Assembly: GCA_016213135.1 (NCBI GenBank)
Contig: JACRBQ010000099.1
Location: forward strand, 1 to 32,940
DNA length: 32,940 bases
Direction: 5' to 3'
Source: Chloroflexota bacterium
Lineage (GTDB): Bacteria > Chloroflexota > Anaerolineae > Anaerolineales > VGOW01
Part shown: positions 1-8,050 of the stretch, one piece after another
Position numbering within the stretch: the stretch's first letter is position 1
How the letters are laid out: each line of letters opens with the position of its first letter
Translations under genes and position numbers: made by a program
Notes under the pieces: model-generated
The model's database searches: none
What the model was told of the DNA's origin: nothing
What the model saw: the letters and a program-made list of their open reading frames with translations, nothing else

Positions 1-87
1 ATGTTTCGGCGGTGGAAACATGGGTTTCAGAATTTCCCACTCGAGATCGGTCAGGTCCGTAGGATAGGATTTGCGTTTGAAGAACAT
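1..87 (-). CDS. IS5-family transposase, N-terminal fragment (cut by window edge)
   Basis: The minus strand from 87 encodes 29 residues up to the window edge, beginning MFFKRKSYPTDLTDLEW and ending in a PMFPPPKH stretch. The pattern 'DLTD.EW..L.P..PPP' is the typical start of the DUF4096-type N-terminal domain of IS5-family (IS427-like) transposases. The DDE catalytic core would lie outside the window, so activity cannot be judged. The ATG at 87 is preceded by about 50 bases of leader and then the terminal inverted repeat of the element. A related but different N-terminus occurs at the other end of the window (32857 onward). Confidence 0.8.
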   Translation of the reverse strand, partial: MFFKRKSYPTDLTDLEWEILKPMFPPPKH

Positions 88-140
88 AACCTGATATTAC
101 ACCCAATGACTTGCTATAGTTTTCTTTAAGAAACAGCCTC
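1..140 (-). mobile_element. IS5-family insertion sequence, transposase-proximal end
   Basis: Read on the minus strand, the element appears to begin at 140 with GAGGCTGTTTCTTAAAG, which resembles IS5-family terminal inverted repeats. The next bases outward are TTAG (141-144), fitting the YTAR-type target of some IS5 groups. The second terminus is outside the window, so neither the element length nor a target duplication can be confirmed. It abuts the tip of the inverted-repeat element at 141-314. Confidence 0.55.
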
Positions 141-314
141 TTAGAGCGGTTTCCGAATTCATTTACGGCAGGCGTCCTGAACGGAGCGGCGCGGCCCTTC
201 GACTTCGTGCGGAACTGCACCGCACTTCGCTCAGGCCGCGCCCTGAGCTTGCCGAAGGGGTGCTTGCGCCGCGCAGTTGAAGGACACCATAAATCAACAT
301 GGGATTCTGCTTAG
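141..314. repeat. Imperfect inverted-repeat (MITE-like) intergenic element, copy 1
   Basis: The left arm (141-168) reads TTAGAGCGGTTTCC, then an AT-rich part ending ATTTACGG. The right arm (287-314), reverse-complemented, reads CTAAGCAGAATCCC and ends in ATTTATGG, so the two arms are imperfect inverted repeats about 120 bases apart. The inside holds a GTGCGG/CCGCAC hairpin and a CCCTGAGCTTGCCGAAGGGG block. The same AGAGCGGTTTCC...ATTTACG arm recurs inverted at 30200-30226. The right arm contains the stop codon of the ABC ATPase gene (311-313). No protein is encoded. Confidence 0.55.
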
Positions 315-1066
315 TGTTCACCAACCCCAAGGTAAATTTCCTGAAACTCGCGGCTGGCCAGGATTTCGTGGGGCAGGCCCTCGGCGAGCTTGACGCCGAA
401 GTTGATGGCGAGGATGCGATCCACCGACGAGACGAGAGCGTGCACCAAATGCTCAATCCAAATAATTGCAATGCCCCGCGCACGGATTTCGGCAATCACC
501 GCCAGCAGCGCGCGCACCTCCGGCTCGGTCAGGCCGCCGGCGATTTCATCCAGCAGCAGGAGCGCCGGGCGCGTCGCCAGGGCGCGGGCCAGTTCCAGCC
601 GCTTGCGATCCAACAGCCCCACGTTTCCGGCTAGCGCGCCCGATTGATCCATCAGCCCGGTCTGCTCCAGCACCTCACGGCACAGGTTGACCGAGTCGCG
701 GTCGTGCCGCCGGGCGCCGCTGCCATAAGCGGCCCCGACCAGCACGTTCTCGAAGACCGTCATGCCGACAAACGGGCGCGGTATCTGGAAGGTGCGCGCA
801 ATGCCACGGTGGCAGCGTTGCGGCGCCGACTCGGCGGTGACATCCTGTCCGCGGAAACGAATCTGGCCGGAGGCCACGGCCATATCGCCGGCGATGAGAT
901 TGAGCAGTGTGGTCTTCCCCGCGCCGTTGGGGCCGAGGATGCCCAACACTTCGGCTTCGCGCAGGCTGAACGAGAGCCGGTTCAACACCTGCAACCGGCC
1001 AAAGGTTTTGGACACCTCTCTGAGTTCAAGAATGGGTGGACTCTGTGCAGCGCCCTGTGTCGTCAC
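311..1066 (-). CDS. ABC transporter ATP-binding protein, LivG-like (branched-chain amino acid type)
   Basis: This 251-residue protein is the ATPase of a Leu/Ile/Val-family (HAAT) importer. The Walker A motif GPNGAGKTT is at residues 45-53 and the Q-loop region shows ARTFQIPRPF, which is typical of LivG. Walker B is LLLLDE near residue 170, followed by an H-loop WIEH. The signature region reads GLLDRKRLELARAL, so the canonical LSGGQ/LPYGQ is degenerate. The length fits LivG (about 250). It lies 132 bases downstream of the binding-protein gene and probably serves the same transporter, but no LivH, LivM or LivF is present, so the system is incomplete here. Substrate specificity is inferred only from context and may be an aromatic or carboxylic acid rather than an amino acid. 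The stop codon lies within a repeat element. Confidence 0.85.
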   Translation of the reverse strand: MTTQGAAQSPPILELREVSKTFGRLQVLNRLSFSLREAEVLGILGPNGAGKTTLLNLIAGDMAVASGQIRFRGQDVTAESAPQRCHRGIARTFQIPRPFVGMTVFENVLVGAAYGSGARRHDRDSVNLCREVLEQTGLMDQSGALAGNVGLLDRKRLELARALATRPALLLLDEIAGGLTEPEVRALLAVIAEIRARGIAIIWIEHLVHALVSSVDRILAINFGVKLAEGLPHEILASREFQEIYLGVGEH

Positions 1067-1198
1067 GATTGCTCACCTGGGATTGGCCAATTGAAACGCA
1101 TCATCAGACACGGCTCTTGAGACAAGCATGGTAAGTGGAGCGGAAAGTGCGGCGCCCATCCGAACCGAGCGCCGCACCTTGCGCTGAGAAATCGGGCC

Positions 1199-2536
1199 TC
1201 ATGAACCCGGCATGGGTTGCAGAGTGCCGCCCGTCGGGATGTCGGGGTAGGCGCTGTTGGTGATGACCAACTCGAACGGAAAGTCCTTGCCCTTTCGCCA
1301 CTGCCCGCCCACGAGCGGGGTCTTGGCCACGTTGGGCACCGGTCCGTTTGCCCAAGACAACGGGCCGACGATGCTGTTGATGTTGGTCGCTTTGAGCGCG
1401 GCCGCAATTGATGCTTTGTCGTCGATGTTCGCGGCTCGCCCCAGCGTGTCCTTGGCCACTTCAAACAGGGCATGGACAAAACCGATGGGCTGAGTCCACT
1501 GCTTGCTGGTCGCCTTCTGGTAGGCGTCGGCCAGGTCTTTGGCGCTTGCGCCGGTCAATGACGACTTGAAGGGGTGACTCGGACTCCACCAGATTTCGGA
1601 CGTGAGTCCCTCGCCCAACCCGCCGCCAATGGCTTCCACCGCCGAGGGGAACAAGGCGGCCTTGCCGACCGTCATGGCCTTGGGGATGAACCCCTGCTGG
1701 TTGGCCTGCGTGAGGAACGTGCCCAGGTCGGGCGGGATCATCACGCCGGTGACGATCTGGGCTTTGCCTTCGTTGAACAAAGAAATCTCGGCCGAGAAGT
1801 CGTCCTTCAGGTTTTCGTAGCGTCCGGGATCGACGATGGTGTAACCGGCGGGCGTGAGCGCCGCCGGGAACCCCACCTCCGGGCTGCTCCAGGCCAGGCC
1901 GTCGCCGTCGTTGGGCCACATGCCGCCGACGACCTTGTTGGTGCCGAGTGAATCCCACATGCCGAGGAACACTCCGATAATGTCCTCCAGCCCCCAGAAG
2001 AAGTGATAGGTCCACTTGAACTCGGTCTGGCCGGGCACGCCGCCGCGACCAATGAACCAGGGCTGCCAGGGCGCGACCGTAGAGACGCACGGCACGCCGT
2101 TGACCTCGCACTGATCAGAGACCGGGTTGGTGGTCTCCGGGGTCGAAGACACGACCATCAGATCGATGCCGTCACGGAGGATCAGGTCAGCGGCGACCTC
2201 GGCCGCCTTGTTGGGGTCGGACTGGCTGTCCTTGACGACAATCTCAACCGGATGCTTCTTGCCCGCCACCATGAGGCCGTCGCCGAGCACCTGGCGCACC
2301 CCGGTGAGGATGAAGTCATCGGCTTCGCCAAAACCGGCGATGGGGCCGGTCTGCGGACTCACGTAACCGATCTTGATTGCGCGTCCCATGGCTGCGGCCG
2401 CGGTGGGGCTGGCGGCCGCCGGGGCGGAAGTGGCTGTGGGCGTGGCCGCCGGAGCGCACCTGGCCAGAGCGAGGCCGGCGGCCGTCATCGCGGACAGCCG
2501 CAAAAACTCACGTCGTGACATTTGTTTCTTAGCCAT
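1199..2536 (-). CDS. Tat-type lipoprotein, ABC transporter substrate-binding protein (LivK/Peripla_BP_6 family)
   Basis: This 445-residue protein begins with a twin-arginine signal (SRREFLR, RR at 8-9), a hydrophobic stretch and a lipobox-like LALARC with Cys27, followed by an Ala/Pro/Thr-rich linker to about residue 50. The mature part starts IKIGYVSPQTGPIAGFGE, the hallmark start of branched-chain-amino-acid-type binding proteins. It should be exported folded and anchored outside the membrane, delivering a substrate to the LivG-like transporter. The Arg at the -1 position of the lipobox is unusual, where Gly or Ala is normal. The start is supported by a strong ribosome site GGGAGGAG a few bases upstream. 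A TTGACA hexamer lies on the minus strand at 2584-2579, but I see no matching -10 box. The adjacent genes suggest an aromatic or cyclic acid ligand (inference). Confidence 0.88.
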   Translation of the reverse strand: MAKKQMSRREFLRLSAMTAAGLALARCAPAATPTATSAPAAASPTAAAAMGRAIKIGYVSPQTGPIAGFGEADDFILTGVRQVLGDGLMVAGKKHPVEIVVKDSQSDPNKAAEVAADLILRDGIDLMVVSSTPETTNPVSDQCEVNGVPCVSTVAPWQPWFIGRGGVPGQTEFKWTYHFFWGLEDIIGVFLGMWDSLGTNKVVGGMWPNDGDGLAWSSPEVGFPAALTPAGYTIVDPGRYENLKDDFSAEISLFNEGKAQIVTGVMIPPDLGTFLTQANQQGFIPKAMTVGKAALFPSAVEAIGGGLGEGLTSEIWWSPSHPFKSSLTGASAKDLADAYQKATSKQWTQPIGFVHALFEVAKDTLGRAANIDDKASIAAALKATNINSIVGPLSWANGPVPNVAKTPLVGGQWRKGKDFPFELVITNSAYPDIPTGGTLQPMPGS

Positions 2537-2629
2537 CTTTTTCTCCTCCCGTAACTAAGTTCCTATCTTAAGCAGCGTTGTCAAACTTGATCATCAAATC
2601 GTCGTATGGCCCTCCTCTGTGTCGGCAGG

Positions 2630-3118
2630 TCAATTGCGCGTTGCTCCTGCGAGCAGCGCCGAGGCCTGCTGCACATGCGCCTGGTCGTGCTCAACCACGA
2701 AATGCTCGATGAATTCCCGCAGGGATTGGGGGCCATGTTTGACGTGCCCGCCCATGACCTGCAGATCATCCGTCGTCATCCCCTGCAGGGTATCGAGCAA
2801 GTCCTGGTGGCTCGTGATGAGTCTGGAGCGAATCGCGTCTGGCGGGTCACCGGCATGTTCGATGATGTTTTGCAGCCGGCCCGGATGATCAACGGTGCGC
2901 CCCATCTGAATGCCCGGAGTCGCCAGCACCTCACGGGTCCCGGCGGCAAAGAACCGGCGCGCCTCAGTGACGTGAACCAAGACCTGCGCCAACGTCCAAC
3001 TGCCGTCGGCGGGGCGTTGGTACAGCAGACTGTGATCGGCCCTGCTCAGCATCCCCAGAAACGCCTGTTGCGTTTGGCGCAGATCGTTCATCATGTCCGC
3101 CAGGTTTCGCTCGGTCAT
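2630..3118 (-). CDS. DinB-like (DUF664-type) metal-dependent helical-bundle protein
   Basis: I place the start at the ATG at 3118 (162 residues), 19 bases after the stop of the upstream dioxygenase gene. An upstream TTG at 3151 would overlap that gene. The protein shows the DinB-superfamily pattern: an early 'L.R.....W' segment, HVTEARRFF in the second helix, and a C-terminal HFVVEHDQAHVQQ (H..EHD..H), the usual His ligands of a four-helix metal-binding bundle. Members include damage-inducible proteins and thiol-dependent S-transferases that use mycothiol, bacillithiol or glutathione. Its place at the end of a catabolic cluster next to a gentisate-type dioxygenase makes an isomerase or transferase role thinkable, since maleylpyruvate isomerases belong to this fold. 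That specific role is inference. Confidence 0.72.
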   Translation of the reverse strand: MTERNLADMMNDLRQTQQAFLGMLSRADHSLLYQRPADGSWTLAQVLVHVTEARRFFAAGTREVLATPGIQMGRTVDHPGRLQNIIEHAGDPPDAIRSRLITSHQDLLDTLQGMTTDDLQVMGGHVKHGPQSLREFIEHFVVEHDQAHVQQASALLAGATRN

Positions 3119-3137
3119 AGTGATGCTCAGGACGACC

Positions 3138-4241
3138 TCAGACTTTGTCAAAGCCGGCGGCCGGCCTAAAGACGCCCGTGACAGACTGATGGCCGTCGTT
3201 TTCGGTATAGGCTTCTTCGCGGTATTTGTTCAGGGCGCGCATGACAGGCGTATCCTGGATCGAGAAGAGGGTCGCCCGTTCCTCCGAGGAGGCATTGCAG
3301 TGCTCGTGCCAGGCCCAACCGGGGATGACGAACATATCTCCCTTTTCCCAGTCGAAGCGAATGCCGTTGATGACCGTCAAGCCGCGGCCTTCAAAAACAT
3401 AGTAGACCGCGCTGTTGACTTGCCGGTGAGCCTGGGTATGAACACCGGGGCGCAGCATCTGAATCCAGCAGGTGATGGTGTCCATCACCGGGCCGCCGCT
3501 ATGTGGGTTAGTGTATTCCAACGCCACGTCGTCGAAGGGGCTGGCCGCGCCGACCTTCGCCACGTTGTTCAGCGCGCGCTCGGTTTCAGCCCATTTGTAG
3601 GCGAAGATCGGGGGATATTGGGCAGAGCGGGGCTCCCAGGCCGGGCGCATTTGGCCGACGCCGTATTTAAGCGCCGTGCCGTCGAGGACGGCGGAGACGG
3701 CCTGAGTTTCACCTTTGTACGGCTCAAAGAAGCTGGCGTCGAGGTAGTTGTTCAGCGGGATGTCCAGCCCGTCCATCCAGACGGCTCGCTCGTCGGAGTC
3801 GCTGCCGTGGTCGTGCCAGTACCACGGGGGATTGATCACCATGTCCCCGCGCTCGAGATAAACCTTGTCGCCCTCCACTGTGCTGAAGGCGCCCTGACCG
3901 TCAATGATGAAGCGGACAGCCTGCGCCGTGTGGCGGTGTGCCGGCGCGACTTCGCGGCCATTCAGCCACTGCACCGCCGCCCACAGCGTCGGCGTGGCGT
4001 GCGGCAGCCCACCCAGGCCGGGATTGGCCAACGCGATGGCCCGGCGGTCGCCGCCCCGTTCGATGGGCACCAGTGCGCCAGAGCGCTCCGCTATTTCGTA
4101 CAAGTCTGACCATTTCCAAAGCCAGGGCAGGGCCTTCGGTTTCGGGGACCAAGGGAGAATGTCCTTCTCGAGTGTCCAGAGCGGCATCAGATGGTGGCTC
4201 TGCATATCGCTGTACAAGCGATCTGTCGTGTCTGTGATCAT
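3138..4241 (-). CDS. Bicupin ring-cleavage dioxygenase, gentisate 1,2-dioxygenase-like
   Basis: This 367-residue protein has two cupin domains. The first carries APAHRHTAQAVRF (His102, His104) and WYWHDH (His143), the Fe(II)-binding histidines of gentisate 1,2-dioxygenases and of the related salicylate and 1-hydroxy-2-naphthoate dioxygenases. The second cupin keeps AHRQVNSAVYYV and WAWHEH but has Gln where the second ligand of a metal site would be, as expected for a structural cupin. The family opens gentisate-type rings with O2 to give maleylpyruvate-type products. I chose ATG 4241 because GGGAAG lies 8 bases upstream and the N-terminus then matches the family length; a GTG at 4292 overlaps the previous gene by 4 bases. 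The true substrate could be a substituted salicylate or gentisate. Confidence 0.82.
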   Translation of the reverse strand: MITDTTDRLYSDMQSHHLMPLWTLEKDILPWSPKPKALPWLWKWSDLYEIAERSGALVPIERGGDRRAIALANPGLGGLPHATPTLWAAVQWLNGREVAPAHRHTAQAVRFIIDGQGAFSTVEGDKVYLERGDMVINPPWYWHDHGSDSDERAVWMDGLDIPLNNYLDASFFEPYKGETQAVSAVLDGTALKYGVGQMRPAWEPRSAQYPPIFAYKWAETERALNNVAKVGAASPFDDVALEYTNPHSGGPVMDTITCWIQMLRPGVHTQAHRQVNSAVYYVFEGRGLTVINGIRFDWEKGDMFVIPGWAWHEHCNASSEERATLFSIQDTPVMRALNKYREEAYTENDGHQSVTGVFRPAAGFDKV

Positions 4242-4288
4242 AATTACACTTCCCGGAATGGTAAACGGGTTCAAGATCGCCGCTCGGC

Positions 4289-5989
4289 TCACACTTTTTG
4301 AGGCGCCCTGCGTATCACCTCGACCACCCCTTTATCTCCATCCACCCGGACGATGTCGCCATTGCGAATCGAATTGGTGGCGTTCCAGGTGCCCACCACC
4401 GCCGGGATGCCGTACTCGCGGGCCGCGATGGCCGCGTGAGTCAACATGCCGCCGGTGTCGGTAACGACGGCGGAGATTTTGAGAAAGAGCGGCGTCCAGG
4501 CTGTGGCGGTGTAAGGGCACACCAGGATTTCACCCGATTTCAAAGTCGGGAAATCCTCGAAACTCATGACCACACGCGCCGGCCCTTCGGCCACGCCCGA
4601 CGAGCCGGGGAAGCCCTCCAACCGTTCGGCGACTTCCTTTTCGCCCTTCGGATGCAGCACGTCGTCAATGATCCCGAAGACTTTGATGGCGATGGGATCG
4701 GTCATCGTCGGCGGAACATTGCCGACGGTCAACGGCGCGTCGGCCGTGTGGGCCTGATGCCAGTTTTCCTTCCTCTCTCTGATGAGGGGCGGCACGAGTG
4801 CCATGTGATGGTACGTCCCGATTTTTTCATCACGCGCCAGATCGTCCAACACCTCCACCAGTTCGCCGAAGTTCAGAAAGAACACGTCGTCGGGCCGTTC
4901 GATCAGGCCGAGGCGATGCAGCCGCCGCCCGCAGGCCATGAGCGTATTGTGCAATGCGGCGGTCGATCCCTGGTCAATGTAGAAGCCGTGATCTTCCTGA
5001 TAAGCGTAGACTTGCTGGGCGACTTTCAACAGGCGCTGAAAGACGGCTAGGTCTTCCGACGACACCTTTTTCTCGAACGCGGCCACGGCCTGTTCGCGTT
5101 GCATGGCGACCGCTTTGCGCGCCTGGAAGAAATCCCAGCCGGACTGTAGGCGCGGCAAGTAACTCTTGATCGTATCCAGCACCGGGCCTTGGTTTTCCCG
5201 CCAGGTGGGGAACATCACGTCGAGATGCGCGGCGCTGATCCGGTTGCCATGGACTTGCAGGAACACATTCAGGCGCTGGCGCCACTCGGCGGCGGCCGGG
5301 TTGATCTTCAACGTCTCCGGCAGAGACTCGACCGGTGTGTTGAGGAACGTGTCGCTTAGCCCCGCCGCTTCGGCCATCTTGGCTAAATTCCACAGTTCTT
5401 CGTCGGTTTGGGCCGGCATGGAATTGAAGCCTTTGAGCATCCCGACAAAGTCTTTCTCCCCCATGCCGTACTTCTTGCAGAAGCCTTCGAACTCAAGGTA
5501 GCAGGTATCGGCGGGGTACATCAGAATGAAATGAATTTCCCAATGCCGGCGATTGATCTCCTCGCTCTTCCGCAGATGATCCAGCAGATGAGGGGTGGTC
5601 AGCCGGTCGCCGTCCACAGCCGCCAGCGAATTCAGGTTGGCGATCACTTCGTCGATGTAGCGGCGGTAATACTCGTCCCAGTGATCCATGCAGTATTCGA
5701 CCAGTTTGCCGAACTCCTGCGCGCGCCGGCCCACTTCGGCCGGGTCGTCGATCAAGGCGAAGCCCAGGTACACGCGGCCTTTGTACACTTTGACGTGCGC
5801 GCCTTTGGAGGGCGGCAACTGCGTCTGCTCTGAGGCGACGTGGTAGCCCCAGGCGTGGTGCTTCTGGATGGTGGTCATGCCCATCGGCGAGATGGGGTAG
5901 GGTTGATGCAGGTCGTCCCGGAACCAGAAAATGTCCCGATCGTAATCGGGCCTCAGCGTTCTGAGGGCGGACATGCTGTGATCGATCAC
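4289..5989 (-). CDS. PEP-utilising-enzyme swivel (phospho-His) protein, split dikinase substrate subunit
   Basis: This 566-residue protein has no ATP-grasp domain. Residues 1 to about 450 form a large helical region that I only recognise as resembling the substrate-binding part of rifampin phosphotransferase and phenylphosphate synthase protein 1. The C-terminus (about 455-560) is the swivelling phosphohistidine domain of PEP synthase/PPDK, with TDTGGMLTHAAIAAREYGIP; His518 is the expected phospho-carrier. Its partner ATP-grasp domain is encoded separately at 7072-8040. Together they match the 70-kDa plus 40-kDa layout of phenylphosphate synthase, which phosphorylates an aromatic hydroxyl using ATP. 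The GTG start at 5989 is fixed by a perfect AGGAGG seven bases upstream (5998-6003). A CBS-type third subunit and a UbiD carboxylase, expected in the phenol pathway, are absent, so the substrate is unknown. Confidence 0.78.
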   Translation of the reverse strand: MIDHSMSALRTLRPDYDRDIFWFRDDLHQPYPISPMGMTTIQKHHAWGYHVASEQTQLPPSKGAHVKVYKGRVYLGFALIDDPAEVGRRAQEFGKLVEYCMDHWDEYYRRYIDEVIANLNSLAAVDGDRLTTPHLLDHLRKSEEINRRHWEIHFILMYPADTCYLEFEGFCKKYGMGEKDFVGMLKGFNSMPAQTDEELWNLAKMAEAAGLSDTFLNTPVESLPETLKINPAAAEWRQRLNVFLQVHGNRISAAHLDVMFPTWRENQGPVLDTIKSYLPRLQSGWDFFQARKAVAMQREQAVAAFEKKVSSEDLAVFQRLLKVAQQVYAYQEDHGFYIDQGSTAALHNTLMACGRRLHRLGLIERPDDVFFLNFGELVEVLDDLARDEKIGTYHHMALVPPLIRERKENWHQAHTADAPLTVGNVPPTMTDPIAIKVFGIIDDVLHPKGEKEVAERLEGFPGSSGVAEGPARVVMSFEDFPTLKSGEILVCPYTATAWTPLFLKISAVVTDTGGMLTHAAIAAREYGIPAVVGTWNATNSIRNGDIVRVDGDKGVVEVIRRAPQKV

Positions 5990-6008
5990 GTGAACACCTC
6001 CTGCTTAT

Positions 6009-7040
6009 CTACTTGGGCATGGGCGGCAGTTTGAAGAGCGCCTCGGCGTTCCGGCCCAGAATCATGTCCACTTCGTTGGCGGACATGTTGATCGCCGCTC
6101 CCAACTCCTTGACAGATTTGATCGCGCCCTCCGGGTCGCCCACGCGGTGGGCGTAGTCCGTGCCAACCACCAGATGGCCGGTACCCACCCATTCCAAGCA
6201 ACATTTCATTGCCGGCTGGTAGAAAGACGTGGTATCGGGATAGACGCGCTTCTGGTAGGTGACGTCGGGCGTCTCACTCAGCGACAATCCCCACTCCTTG
6301 GCATAGCCCTTCCAGGAATGTTGCAAGCGTTGAACGAGATAGGGCACCATTCCGCCCAGGTGACCGTGAACCATTCTGAGTTTGGGGTGCTTCTCGAACA
6401 CGCCATTGAAGATCAGGCTGATCAACGATAGCGTGGTGTCGAAGGTATAGCCGTACAGTTGGTACGGGATGCGGAGTTTGTCCAAAATCTGCGCCGTCCA
6501 CGGCACGGTGGGGTGCATCAAGATGGGCAGTTCCCATTCGTTAGCCATCGCAAAGATCGCGTCGTATTTTTCCAGGAAAAGCGGCTCGCCGTTGACATTG
6601 GAGAACATCTGAATGCCCTTGACGCCGAGTTCTTTGTAGCAACGCTCCAATTCCTTGGCCGCCTCGTCCGGCGCTTGATAGGGGAGACAGGCCATGGAGT
6701 AGAGACGGCCGGGGTAATCCTGCACGGCTCTGGCGTAGGCGTCGTTGATCTTCTTGGCCCAATACACGCCCTCTTCGGGCGGGAGCATTTCCGGCCCGGG
6801 AATGGTCTTGCTCATGATCTGCGTATCCAGCCCGGCAGCGTCCAGGTCGCGAATGCGAGCCGTGAGGTCGTAGTGCCCGGGCCGGTCAATGTGAGCCACG
6901 CGAACGTCGCCGGGAGCCAGGGCCACGAAGGCGGTCGGGCCGGTCTGCTCCACGCGTGGCGACTCCGTGCGACTCTTGAGGTAATCAAGATACTCGGGCG
7001 GATACCAGTGGTTGTGTACGTCTACAGTTCGCTGTGCCAT
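6009..7040 (-). CDS. Amidohydrolase family 2 (ACMSD / gamma-resorcylate decarboxylase-like) metal-dependent hydrolase or decarboxylase
   Basis: This 343-residue TIM barrel starts at ATG 7040, with GGAG 8 bases upstream; an extended frame to 7142 has no such support. It shows the family metal ligands: DVHNH (His9, His11), ILMHPT (His176), MVHGHLGG (His225) and VVGTDYAH (Asp295). PF04909 enzymes of this type are Zn/Mn-dependent and mostly decarboxylate or hydrolyse aromatic or ring-cleavage acids (ACMSD, resorcylate, isoorotate and 5-carboxyvanillate decarboxylases). Its position between the ATP-grasp and swivel genes of the split dikinase, 19 bases from the latter, ties it to the same pathway. 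It could decarboxylate an aromatic acid or hydrolyse a ring product; sequence alone does not decide. Confidence 0.85.
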   Translation of the reverse strand: MAQRTVDVHNHWYPPEYLDYLKSRTESPRVEQTGPTAFVALAPGDVRVAHIDRPGHYDLTARIRDLDAAGLDTQIMSKTIPGPEMLPPEEGVYWAKKINDAYARAVQDYPGRLYSMACLPYQAPDEAAKELERCYKELGVKGIQMFSNVNGEPLFLEKYDAIFAMANEWELPILMHPTVPWTAQILDKLRIPYQLYGYTFDTTLSLISLIFNGVFEKHPKLRMVHGHLGGMVPYLVQRLQHSWKGYAKEWGLSLSETPDVTYQKRVYPDTTSFYQPAMKCCLEWVGTGHLVVGTDYAHRVGDPEGAIKSVKELGAAINMSANEVDMILGRNAEALFKLPPMPK

Positions 7041-7071
7041 GATAAGACTCCTTTTCTGTGATCTTGAGATT

Positions 7072-8040
7072 CTACGGATTGATATTCTGTATTCGACGAG
7101 TCTGCAGAATATAGAGCAGGTCGCCCTGATAAGCCCATTCAATGTCGGCGTTGAAGTTGAAGTACTGCTCGATTCGCTTGCCGGTCGCGCCCAACTCGGC
7201 CAACTGCGCGTCGGACAGCGTCGGCCTTGTCGCCCGCTCCGGCGGCACGACCTCTTCCTTCCGCCCGGAGCCTTTGCCGTCGTCCATGACCACCATCAAA
7301 GTTTTTCGGGCGATCTTTTTCTGTTTGACCGCCAGCGTTTCTTTGTCAAGCACAAAAAAGTCATTCATTGACCGGCCCGACACGACCGACTCGCCCAACC
7401 CCCAGTTCGACTCGATCACGATTTCCCCGGTGGCCTTCGAAACCGGGTTAGCCGTGAACAGCACACCGGCGGCGTCGGAGTTGACCATCAACTGCACCAC
7501 GGGCGCGATCAGGCCCAGAGGGTGCGCGATGTTTTTGTGATGGCGGGCAAACGCGGCGCGCGCCGTCCATAGCGAGGCCCAACATTCTCGCATTTTCTCC
7601 AGCACTTCGGCCTGGCCCAGCACGTAGTGATAGGTGTCCATCATTCCCGGAAAAGACGAGATCGGCGTGTCTTTCACCGCGACGGACGAGCGCACGGCGA
7701 CGAATTTGTTGTCGCCGCTGACCAACGCCCGGTAGTGCTGGACGATGTCCTCCTCCAAATCGGCCGGGATAGCCGCCGCGATGATCTGCGACCGGATGTG
7801 AGCGGTGATGTTCTCGACCGCGTTGTAATCGTCAAAGTTGAGAGTGGCCGCCTGCCCGGCGATGGCCGCGTCCAACGAGTTGGCGGCCAGCACGTAGGGC
7901 AGGGCCTCGGCGGCGATGCAGAATCCCGGCGGGACTCTGGCTCCGGCCCGGATCAGTTCGCCGAGGCTGGCCGCCTTGCCGCCGACCCGCTGGACATCGT
8001 CTTTCGTGATTTCTTGAAGCGGCAAAATGTGCCTGGTCAC
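7072..8040 (-). CDS. Stand-alone PEP synthase/PPDK N-terminal ATP-grasp domain protein (split dikinase ATP subunit)
   Basis: This is a 322-residue protein from a GTG start at 8040, chosen because AAAGGA lies 6 bases upstream and the start is 10 bases past the ligase stop. It consists only of the PPDK_N ATP-binding domain: VGGKAASLGELIRAGARVPPGF near the N-terminus, FVAVRSSVAVKDTPISSFPG in the middle, GVLFTANP and ESNWGLGESVVSG further on, and the closing IEWAYQGDLLYILQTR. It lacks both the phospho-His swivel and the PEP/pyruvate domain. It is expected to transfer the beta phosphate of ATP to the swivel histidine of the protein at 4289-5989, giving AMP and phosphate. This is the layout of phenylphosphate synthase protein 2 (about 40 kDa). 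Confidence 0.83.
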   Translation of the reverse strand: MTRHILPLQEITKDDVQRVGGKAASLGELIRAGARVPPGFCIAAEALPYVLAANSLDAAIAGQAATLNFDDYNAVENITAHIRSQIIAAAIPADLEEDIVQHYRALVSGDNKFVAVRSSVAVKDTPISSFPGMMDTYHYVLGQAEVLEKMRECWASLWTARAAFARHHKNIAHPLGLIAPVVQLMVNSDAAGVLFTANPVSKATGEIVIESNWGLGESVVSGRSMNDFFVLDKETLAVKQKKIARKTLMVVMDDGKGSGRKEEVVPPERATRPTLSDAQLAELGATGKRIEQYFNFNADIEWAYQGDLLYILQTRRIQNINP

Positions 8041-8050
8041 GAGAATCCTT

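Noticed and set aside
2556-2584. Promoter for the binding-protein gene
   Set aside because: A TTGACA is present on the minus strand, but no acceptable -10 box lies at 16-18 bases, so I did not list it as a feature.
3093-4109. 338-codon plus-strand open frame
   Set aside because: It lies opposite the dioxygenase gene, has shadow-like composition and no domain pattern; the minus-strand gene is well supported.
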